Shown here: in pieces, positions 1-6,786 of the stretch | Layout of the letters: each line of letters starts with the position of its first letter | Position numbering within the stretch: the first letter of the stretch is position 1 | Assembly (NCBI GenBank): GCA_022747635.1 | Contig: JAKTNV010000175.1 | Span: 434,001 to 498,000, forward strand | Origin: Hetaerina americana | Lineage: Eukaryota > Arthropoda > Insecta > Odonata > Calopterygidae | DNA length: 64,000 bases | Reading direction: 5' to 3' | Made by a program: the position numbers and the translations under genes | The notes under the pieces: generated by a model | The model's database searches: none | What the model was told of the DNA's origin: nothing | The model's input: the letters and a program-made list of their open reading frames with translations, nothing else

Positions 1-2433
1 TCTTCGTCAGATACATATTCATCGGTCAGTCTGTTGTAAAAATTCTCCTTTTCCGGGAGCAAGGTTTCATCGAGTTTATTCAACGAATCAGTGTAATCAT
101 AGGGATAAACCCCCTTTCGTGTAACTAAATTTGTCTTTTCACCGAATATTGTGCTTGTGCATTTAAACTCTGTTAAATTGGCAACCAATGAAGCTAGAGA
201 GGTAGGCATGAATCTAAACGTGTCAACAAACCGAATTTTGAAATTTTCCGTGATAGACTTAGAAAAAGATATATATTTTTCTTCAGAATTTGGAATTATA
301 AATATTTCCCTGTCATCATAGTTAAGCTCTCGTACGATGAAATGCCCATCATATGATGAGAGGTTATGAATAAAGATTGGAAGGAAATTCGGCATTTTAT
401 ATTGAATGTTACAAAAATAGTGCGCAGGTCCTCTATACTTTCCTGTCAAATGATCATGGTCTCTAACTTTATTCTCCGTCAATTCTTTACCACAAATGTG
501 ACATGCGTTTGCAGTTTCAAAATCTGAGTCTTCCTCTGGAGTGAGAGGATTCATTGAAATAATATTTTTGTAAAGTTTACAAACTTTTTCAGCCTCTTCT
601 TTCATCCGTAAAATGAATACCCTAGCAGCATTGGGACCTCGGTACAGGTATGGGTCCTCGCATCCCTCAGGTCCCACTACGATGTAACTAAAGCTGAATG
701 GGGTATGTCTCTGCATTAAATTAGTATAAGATGAGTAAGGATAAGGCTCGCAGGTACTAATATTTTCCAGAAGACATTCAAAGTCAGCGTAAATGACAAA
801 AGGTACCCGAAAAGAATAATTTAAGTTTGTGAATTGTAAACTTTTATTGTCCTCGTCAGGTAGAATGATTTTACTCGGCTCGCCTGTACCTTTACATAGC
901 TGTTGATGCTCTTCTAGCCTGTGCTTACTCCGGTAATGTGTGAGGCAGCGTTTGCAAGTGAATATTCTATTAGAATGCTTCGTAATTTGGGAGTGAATCA
1001 ATTTATCAAAATTCCTAATCCAACAATAGTGAGCGGTTGTTTCGTTGCTAATGTAAAGGAGGTCGCGATGATCCTCGAGCTCATGATCTACAATTTTTAG
1101 TGGGTACACGAGGTTCTTATCTGTCAGACCAAAAACGTTGATTGAAATATTATTGACACGTTCGAATTTGGGAATATCTTTCAGCTCCACCGGGTACGCG
1201 ATGCAGTCCCAATTGTAACCCATATGGCATGCTCGTGTCTTATACTGGGAAACTCTTTGAGGATCCTTATCGATATTTTTGGCCCAAATGGCATACTTAA
1301 AGCAGTATTGATCATCATTTCTGATATTGATAACGGATTTAGTATTCCTAATTTTTATAGGCAGCTCAATGAATGTTGATCCTCGAAATGGCGTGTACTT
1401 GTTTATTCGCAGTTCTAAACCTAGCACATTTGATAAGGCCCATCCTGAACCTTTAGCTTGAAATTCGGACTTTTCTTTTAAAAGTTTAGAAAATGTCTCA
1501 TTGATTACTTCCTGAATTTCATCTGCTAACAATAACCTGCGATTGTTGGTTTTGAAGGAAGCGTTCATTTCATCCCTCTCACCCTTTTTGAATTTGCAAA
1601 TCAAAACAAGATTGAATTTAATGGCACTATTTTCCACTATTTGATCATTTATCTTTTCGATCAACTGAGTTACGATGTTATTGAGAAATGAGATCACGTC
1701 CTGTTCACCATCTTCCACGGGAGTAATCCAAAATGTTTTCAGTCTGGAACGAATAGCTGATTCAATTTCATTGAATCCTCTCCCTATTTGCTCGTTGATT
1801 TTAATCCGGTGCGCGTTGGTATTCTCATGAGGCATAGCCTCGTCAATGTCATAGAAGATTTCACAGTAAGTGCAAAATTTTCTTCCCTTTGCCTTATCCA
1901 GCGCATTTTTCATTCGATTATACGTCCCCATATCAGAAATGTTATCGTCATCAAACACTATTTTCATATATATGTCACTTAATGCCTGTTCTAATTCTTC
2001 CGAATTGTGATAGCTACCAGCATTGTAATTTTCTAGAATTTCTTGGATAGAGGGCATGATTAAAGGTTCTTTGAGCTGTTGCTGAAATAAAATAAAAAAA
2101 TGATACGTATGAAAAAATACATTTTCATCTCATTACATTAGGTGCAGGATCTAGAGGTAGAAAAACCTCGTAACGAATATCATCTACTTCATAACCCCGT
2201 TCGAACAGAAACTCGTATTCTTCTGCAATAGTATATTGCTCAATATGATTAAACGCAGTGCGAGGTATTGAATCGGATAAATGGTACAAGATTATGTCAA
2301 CTTTACTCTGCAAACAATGTCTAAATGAGATACCCGGTGATTGTCTCTTCTCCGTCTTAACGAATGCGCTTTGAACAATATATTTTGATAACTTTAATAA
2401 TGATATTTTATATAGTGAATTTACGTTAGACAT
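1..2433 (-). CDS. Protein-primed family B DNA polymerase (Polinton/adintovirus type), N-terminal and exonuclease part, cut by window edge
   Basis: Would copy DNA from a protein primer, as in Polintons, adintoviruses and bidnaviruses. I read three exons: an untranslated one (about 2651-2571), 2435-2137 (ATG at 2433), and 2081 to the edge, open for 693 codons. The 55-nt intron 2136-2082 keeps phase 0, and its acceptor is a T-rich tract ending in CAG. Numbering from that ATG: a CX2CX11HX5H finger (C169, C172, H184, H190); a conserved block with GSGW at 310 and INIRNDDQYCF at 350-360; a CX2CX12HX3C finger (475-495); Exo I YADFE (530-534, D532 and E534); an endonuclease VII-like treble clef (C626, C629, DHDH 640-643, H653, C656, N657); Exo II HNLSSYD (671-677); and YPYDYTD (758-764), a possible Exo III. 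The polymerase motifs lie beyond position 1. No internal stop or frameshift is visible. A simpler model starts at the ATG at 2057, which loses the 107-residue N-terminus; nothing in the first 99 residues was recognised. Family call firm from motifs; viral, Polinton or domesticated status is open. Confidence 0.9.
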
Positions 2434-2435
2434 TG

Positions 2436-2570
2436 CTGTATATATATTACTACTTCTGATTAGTTAACAAACTATGCAATCCTATTGATAAAATCAATTA
2501 TATATGAATTTCTTTTAGGTATTGCATATACCCTAAAAAATTAATGCGATTATTAATGATATGTACTTAC
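2436..2570 (-). other. Putative 5'UTR intron of the polymerase gene
   Basis: On the minus strand a strong donor (GTAAGT, 2570-2565) is followed by a branch-like TTAACTAAT near 2463 and by two possible acceptors: CAG at 2438-2436, two bases before the ATG, and CAG at 2458-2456. The first has the better branch distance (about 27 nt). No ATG lies between the predicted transcription start and the donor, so the first exon would be untranslated. Inferred from consensus only. Confidence 0.45.
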
Positions 2571-2573
2571 TCC

Positions 2574-2581
2574 TGACGTCA
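2574..2581. promoter_or_regulatory. Perfect CRE palindrome TGACGTCA
   Basis: An 8-bp CREB/ATF-type palindrome lies at the end of the predicted first (untranslated) exon of the polymerase gene, three bases before the donor. CRE-like sites recur at 6701-6708 (perfect) and at other points in the 6.4-6.8 kb duplication. Function is inferred from the motif alone. Confidence 0.35.
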
Positions 2582-2650
2582 ATGAATACAGCTGATGATT
2601 CGGGAGGTGAAATCGGTCCGTAATAGCTCTCTAAGCTGCTCTGGAGGAAA

Positions 2651-2683
2651 TGGAAACTTAACTCTCAGAAGTGGAGTTTTATA
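2651..2683 (-). promoter_or_regulatory. Candidate core promoter of the polymerase gene
   Basis: TATAAAA reads 2683-2677 on the minus strand. About 30 nt downstream is TCCATT, with its A at 2651, a possible initiator. It sits upstream of the putative untranslated exon and next to the 179-bp repeats. Confidence 0.45.
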
Positions 2684-2698
2684 GAAATAAAAGCTAAT

Positions 2699-3434
2699 TC
2701 CCTCAGCGGAACACCCGTGCAAGAAGGCCACCTAGTTAGAATCAAGTAATGTCATCATCTGTGCATGTGCTGGTCTGGATGTGGATGGAATTAGCTAGTT
2801 CAACCATTTGAATTATCCACCGACCTAAGCATGTGCCAAGGTTTGCGGAGTTGGCAGCTTCTACTGAAAAAATGCAATGCTCAATGCCGAACATCCGCGC
2901 AAGAAGGTTACCTAGTTGAAATCAAGTAATTTCATCATCTACGCATGTGCTTGGATGGAATTGACTAGTTCAGGTATTTCCTTTCAATTATCCTTCGACG
3001 CAACCTGAGCATGTGCCAAGGTCTTTGGAGTTGGCAGCTTCTACTGAAAAATGCAATGCTCAATGCCGAACATCCGCGCAAGAAGGTTACTTAGTTGAAA
3101 TCAAGTAATTTCATCATCTACGCATGTGCTTGGATGGAATTGACTAGTTCAGGTATTTCCTTTCAATTATCCTTCGACGCAACCTGAGCATGTGCCAAGG
3201 TCTTTGGAGTTGGCAGCTTCTACTGAAAAATGCAATACTCAATGCCGAACATCCGCGCAAGAAGGTTACTTAGTTGAAATCAAGTAATTTCATCATCTAC
3301 GCATGTGCTTGGATGGAATTGACTAGTTCAGGTATTTCCTTTCAATTATCCTTCGACGCAACCTGAGCATGTGCCAAGGTCTTTGGAGTTGGCAGCTTCT
3401 ACTGAAAAATGCAATGCTCAATGCCGAACATCCG
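2699..3434. repeat. 179-bp tandem repeat in the divergent polB/dUTPase promoter region
   Basis: Three successive units start at 2881, 3060 and 3239 with spacing of exactly 179 bp and almost no differences. A fragment starts at 3418. A clearly diverged copy with small insertions occupies about 2699-2880. Each good unit contains two GCATGTGC elements with an E-box-like CATGTG core, plus the motif GCCGAACATCCGCGCAAG. The array sits between two divergent genes, so it may act as enhancer, origin or spacer. Near-identity of the three inner units points to recent amplification. Confidence 0.9.
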
Positions 3435-3628
3435 AGGACATGCAAGGAGTTGTTATTGAAAGAGATTAGGAGGATGAGGAATCTCTCAAGGATGTTGGGA
3501 TATGTTCAACGAGTGAGGTCAGCGGAGTGAAAAAAACCCACTCCACTATCCGATCTTGCTTAATGCAACCTCATCCTCTAACTTCCTAGTTTTAGCACGT
3601 AGCATGATGCTCTACAGAAGCGTTCCTG
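3435..3628. other. Upstream regulatory stretch of the dUTPase gene, with inverted repeat
   Basis: No gene is seen here. GAGGATGAGG at 3470-3479 is matched by its exact reverse complement at 3569-3578. The match extends on the outer side (TTAG/CTAA) with one extra base. A smaller inverted pair (GGAGTG and CACTCC) lies between them. This could be a protein-binding dyad upstream of the TATA box. Confidence 0.4.
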
Positions 3629-3662
3629 TATATAAACCCTCAGCTTTGAGTCTCCATCATTC
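3629..3662 (+). promoter_or_regulatory. TATA box plus arthropod initiator for the dUTPase transcript
   Basis: TATATAAA is at 3629-3636, and TCATTC, matching the arthropod initiator TCAKTY, is at 3657-3662. The initiator A at 3659 lies 30 nt from the first T of the TATA box, the standard spacing. This predicts a 132-nt leader before the ATG at 3791. No convincing downstream promoter element was seen near +28. Confidence 0.7.
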
Positions 3663-3790
3663 AACACCTGGCAGAGATCTACTACCATCGCTATTATCCG
3701 CTCTCCTCTGATCATCGCCGCTCATTGCCGAATTGCCGAATTGCACCATATTCCAGTCTTGTCACCACTCCTGCACCAAAAATCATCATC

Positions 3791-4359
3791 ATGGAGGCTA
3801 CTACTTCTGCTTCTGGGTAATTATGACTTAGAGATAATTAACATTATTTTAAATGTTATTTGAATATGGTTGAGGAGGGGTCCTAAATATATATATTTAT
3901 CATATTAAAATTTTCAGAATTTCCATCATCATTAGGAAACTACACCCGTTTGCAAGTACCCCTATGCCATGCTATGAATGCCCTGCTGGATATGATATTA
4001 GTGCTGTCCAGTGGGATATAATTCCTAAGCGGGGGCGGGCTTTAATACCTTGCGGATTCTCCCTTGAAATCCCCAAAGGATTTTACGGGAGACTCGCATC
4101 CCGCTCTAGTCTTTCGCTGAGGTATGGGATAGAAGTTGGGGCGGGTGTAATTGATCCTGATTATAGGGGGGAAATTAAGGTTCTCCTCTATAACCATAGT
4201 GATGAGGATTTTTTGGTGAGAAGAGGAGCTAGAATATGTCAAATCATCCTTGAAAGAATCGCTACAGATGTTTCATTTGTAGTGTCTGATGACGTTACCT
4301 CTAATAGTAACCGAGGACAGGGTGGTTTTGGCAGTTCTAATCACCCTCCAGTTAATTGA
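3791..4359 (+). CDS. dUTPase (deoxyuridine 5'-triphosphate nucleotidohydrolase), two exons
   Basis: Hydrolyses dUTP to dUMP and pyrophosphate, keeping uracil out of DNA and supplying dTMP synthesis. Coding exons are 3791-3816 and 3918-4359; the 101-nt intron has donor GTAATT and acceptor TTTTCAG. The product is 155 residues, usual for homotrimeric dUTPases. All five motifs are present: 1, AGYDISA (32-38); 2, GRLASRSSL (66-74); 3, GAGVIDPDYRGE (83-94) with catalytic D88 and Y91; 4, RGARICQIILER (111-122) with Q117; 5, RGQGGFGSS (141-149) with the uracil-stacking F146. Motif 2 has Ser at 70 and 73 where Pro and Gly are usual. I chose the ATG at 3791 because the spliced frame restores the typical N-terminal strand (IIIRKLHPFA) absent from a start at 3964. 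A donor GTGAGT lies one base after the stop, so the transcript seems to continue into the next gene. It may be viral or host-derived; the enzyme call is firm. Confidence 0.93.
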
Positions 4360-4360
4360 T

Positions 4361-4435
4361 GTGAGTAACGATTAATATATATATATATAAACATATGATT
4401 TATTGTATACAAAGTTTTCGTTTTTACCTTTGTAG
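4361..4435 (+). other. Intron whose removal joins the dUTPase stop to the next start codon
   Basis: Donor GTGAGT begins at 4361 and the acceptor is a T-rich tract ending TTTGTAG at 4435. Both are strong. The upstream exon ends TGAT, with the stop at 4357-4359, and the downstream exon begins GATGG. The spliced mRNA would read UGAUGAUGG, so the dUTPase UGA overlaps an AUG in frame with the second protein. Confidence 0.6.
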
Positions 4436-4436
4436 G

Positions 4437-4911
4437 ATGGAGTCCACCCCCTCAACCACGACGCTTAACAGCACCCCCACTGTCAGCGTCACCACCTCCA
4501 CCTCAACGTCACCCGAAGCGTTGACCTCTTCATCAACTTCTGTGGTAGCTTTTTTAACTGGTTATATCAAATTTTAATAATGCTCGAAGTGTAATTAATA
4601 TCTACTGACGGTACCTATTTTTATTCTGGCAGGCTAGCATCCGGGAAAGATTCTTTCGGTTGCAGGAGGAGGGGTCATTTCTGAAGAAGGAGGATTTGGA
4701 GGAGGAAACCCGCTACCGGGTGGAGAAGGTGGAGATGATGACCACCCGATTCGGGGAGGGGGTGGTGGCGACAATCTTTTTTCGGGGGAGGGAGAAGAAA
4801 CTTTTTCTCCCCCGAATGTTTACAATGACGGTGGGGGAGGTTATGATTTATAATTATAGCCAAGAAAAGTTTTTTATATGTAAAAAAAATAATCAAATAA
4901 AAATTATTTGA
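4437..4911 (+). CDS. Unknown small protein, second cistron after dUTPase, two exons
   Basis: Not assigned to a family. Exons 4436-4544 and 4633-4911 are joined in phase 0 across an 88-nt intron (GTAGCT to TTCTGGCAG). From the ATG at 4437 this gives 128 residues. Residues 2-36 are almost entirely Ser, Thr and Pro, probably disordered. The rest starts with a charged, Glu-rich segment, then alternates hydrophobic strands: YRVEKVEMM, TRFGEGVVATI, KKLFLPR, a pattern compatible with a small beta-barrel. A single-stranded DNA-binding OB-fold would suit a replication module, but this is only inference. No promoter was seen between the genes. The upstream intron (4361-4435) would place this frame directly behind the dUTPase stop. 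The poly(A) signal overlaps its last codons. A TTG-initiated frame at 4660 is the second exon alone. Confidence 0.6.
4896..4901 (+). terminator. Poly(A) signal AATAAA for the dUTPase/second-cistron transcript
   Basis: AATAAA lies inside the last codons of the second cistron (stop at 4909-4911) and is followed within 30 nt by a T/G-rich stretch (TGTTCGTTTT at about 4919-4928). Cleavage would fall only a few bases past the stop codon, so the 3'UTR would be very short. Confidence 0.6.
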
Positions 4912-4987
4912 AACAAAATGTTCGTTTTAATATATATGAATTTCCACAATTTTGTATCCCTATTCCTTAGAGAAAACATTATATATT

Positions 4988-5481
4988 TGGTCCACCTATT
5001 TGGTATATCAAAGTTTTAGAAATTGGGAATGTTATACCCTTATGTCTGGTATCGTACAGAATTTTAAAAATGGTACCTCAATTAGGGATTTTTCCATACC
5101 CTTAGTTTTCCAAGGGTAAACACTTATAATTTTACGGGTAATTCAATGCGGAATAGATAACTAAATTTTCCCTGATAAACTTTCAAATTTAAACCTTATT
5201 TTTATCTAGAGGGTTTTTTGTAAACGCCACCGCCTAATTCTTATCCTTTCTTTTAGGAATAGTGACCTACCTATTTGGTATATCAAACTTTTAGAAATTG
5301 GGAATAGTAAACACTTATGCTCCGTATCATATAGCATTTTGAAAAGGGTACTTCAGTCGGAGATTTTACTATACCCTTATTACCCTAGGGTGAACCCTAA
5401 TATTTTTACGATTAATTCCACGCGGAATCGGTAGCCAGCTGTTTTCTGATAAACATTCAAATTTAAATCATATTTTTATCT
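4988..5481. repeat. Diverged 275-bp tandem pair
   Basis: Copy 1 (about 4988-5206) and copy 2 (about 5263-5481) keep a constant offset of 275 bp. Both share CTATTTGGTATATCAAA, TTTTAGAAATTGGGAATG/A, a TACCCTTA block, GCGGAAT and TTTTTATCT. They differ at many positions, roughly a quarter by eye, so this is an old duplication. No open frame of note lies in it, and it fills the space between the dUTPase transcript end and the hairpin-rich island. Confidence 0.75.
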
Positions 5482-5512
5482 CTTCAAACAACGGAGTTAT
5501 TGAGCATAATTC

Positions 5513-5934
5513 CCGAAAATTTCGGCTTTTTTGGCCATAGGGCCAAAACCACTGGTCCGATCGGTCTGAAAGTTCTGGAAAATACTCAGTACGACAGTAC
5601 TGAGTACCCCCACGGTGCTCAACCCGCTAAGGGGTACATAGGGGGTGTCCTTTCGACAATGATATTCCCGTACCCTGAAAACCCTTGGATACCCTGGAAA
5701 GGGTCTCCGGTTTTCTCGCCGGGAATCGAAGGCGGGCATTGAGAGTGACCCATCTTCACATTTGCTCGCTTCTAGAGCGTATAGAAAAAATGAAAAAAAA
5801 TCCGAAAAGCCAATTTGGCTAACGGGTCATACTTACCCCCACAGCTTTTGGTGTTAGCCCCACGGAGGAAGATCTCATCTGGAACCCTACACGATGATTA
5901 GGTGGGCCTATAGATCGGGAATATTTCCCGATCT
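5513..5934. other. GC-richer hairpin-rich island
   Basis: Five perfect inverted repeats with tiny loops lie within 420 bp: 5513-5525 (CCGAAA, 1-nt loop), 5529-5548 (TTTTGGCC, loop ATAG), 5583-5606 (TACTCAGTAC, loop GACA), 5808-5820 (AGCCAA, 1-nt loop) and 5912-5934 (AGATCGGGAA, loop TAT). The base composition clearly differs from the AT-rich flanks. It could be structured RNA, a foldback element or part of a mobile element end; no flanking terminal repeats were found. Confidence 0.6.
5619..5878 (-). CDS. Possible small spliced gene of unknown function
   Basis: Weak candidate. On the minus strand a TATATAAA (5970-5963) precedes an ATG at 5878. Its 14-codon first exon ends at 5837 against a strong GTAAGT donor (5836-5831). 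A 65-nt intron with a long T-rich tract ends in CTCTAG (5772). The second exon continues in phase 0 from 5771 to a TGA at 5621-5619, giving 64 residues with a Gly/Pro-rich segment (GDPFQGIQGFSGYGN). No family is recognised. Two other frames are also open through 5.5-5.74 kb because the DNA is GC-richer than its surroundings, so openness alone is poor evidence. The alternative is a structured non-coding sequence. Confidence 0.25.
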
Positions 5935-5962
5935 GCTGGCGACCTACCTCCGATCCGTCCCC

Positions 5963-5970
5963 TTTATATA
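5963..5970 (-). promoter_or_regulatory. TATATAAA on the minus strand upstream of the hairpin-rich island
   Basis: The box is in a GC-richer context and points into the hairpin-rich island. The start would fall near 5940. No good initiator match is visible there, so support is limited to the TATA box and the splice signals downstream of it. Confidence 0.3.
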
Positions 5971-6420
5971 CTGCGTAGAAAGTGTGGTGGAAAGGGAAAA
6001 AGCTAGGGGTGAGGGATGGGCGTTTCCCGGTTAACGCAATTCTACTCTCTCTTCATGCCCTCCGCTTTAAATGTCAATTTCCGAATAGGAGAAGGAGACT
6101 GATTAATAGGTATAGAATGAGAGAATAGCAAAGCGGAATTAAAGAGAAATGGCGGGAATTTCAAAAAATTAGGTCTTGAGAACTTTAATTAATTTTTACG
6201 GGCTTATTTAAAGTGCTATCAAAAAAATAATAAGGACCTTTTTAACATATAATCACGTTGTCTTTCCATTATTTTTGTTTATTTGTTGTTATCGTTATTA
6301 TTAAAGGAGATATTTGATAAAATCTATATATTGTTCAATTTAAAGAGGACTCTTTAAGGCATTAATCTGAAGTATAATTAGCTCTCCTTTCACTTGGCAC
6401 CGTTTGTTGTACTCTACAAT
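5971..6420. other. Intergenic stretch with no feature recognised
   Basis: AT-rich apart from the first 100 bp. I see no convincing frame, RNA gene or repeat on either strand. Confidence 0.5.
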
Positions 6421-6780
6421 CGATAGTTCTGGAGATATAAGAGGCGATGGCCTTGGGTCATGATTTTTCCTGCATGGGTTGGGTTGACGTCGTACAACTA
6501 GATTGCATATGAAGGAAAAATGCTCCCTCCCCCCTCTTTCTTGTGACGTTATTTGTTTTTCTCTACGACCGATAGTTGTTGATGTATCCGGGTTTGAGTT
6601 TCAAGGTGAAACTTGCGCCAGGATGATTTTTCCTGCGTGGGTTGGGTTGACGTGATGCAATTATATTGCCTGTGAAGGACAAATGCCCCCCTCTTTCACG
6701 TGACGTCATTTGTTTTTCTCTGCGACCGATAGTTCCGGGTTGGAATGTCAAGGTCAAACCTGCGCCAGGAAAAACATTTT
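6421..6780. repeat. Imperfect tandem duplication (about 150-157 bp) with CRE-like sites
   Basis: The landmark CGATAGTT recurs at 6421, 6570 and 6727. GATTTTTCCTGC, GGGTTGGGTTGACGT, a CCCCCTCTTTC tract, TGACGT(C/T) and TTTGTTTTTCTCT each occur once per copy in the same order. A perfect TGACGTCA is at 6701-6708, and TGCGCCAGGA follows each of the last two copies. The duplication abuts the start of the satellite array. A short minus-strand open frame across it is not supported as a gene. Confidence 0.75.
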
Positions 6781-6786
6781 CCCCCT

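Noticed and set aside
1788..1982. 64-codon plus-strand frame
   Set aside because: It lies wholly within the polymerase frame on the other strand and is its shadow.
4395..4577. 60-codon frame starting at ATG 4395
   Set aside because: Its first 14 codons lie in the predicted intron and its last 11 in the next intron. Only the part from 4437 to 4544 is taken as coding.
4042..4896. Minus-strand frames at 4042-4242 and 4675-4896
   Set aside because: Antisense shadows of the dUTPase and of the second cistron.
5500..5742. 80-codon plus-strand frame (TTG start) and 80-codon minus-strand frame over the same bases
   Set aside because: Both strands are open because the island is GC-richer and hairpin-rich. 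Neither has a family match or clear start context. I kept only a low-confidence spliced minus-strand model.
5829..5836. ATACTTAC resembling the 5' end of U1 snRNA
   Set aside because: The similarity stops after eight bases, and no U1 stem-loops or Sm site follow. It is better read as a GTAAGTAT donor on the other strand.
6563..6757. 64-codon minus-strand frame in the CRE-containing duplication
   Set aside because: It is not conserved between the two repeat copies and has no recognisable product.
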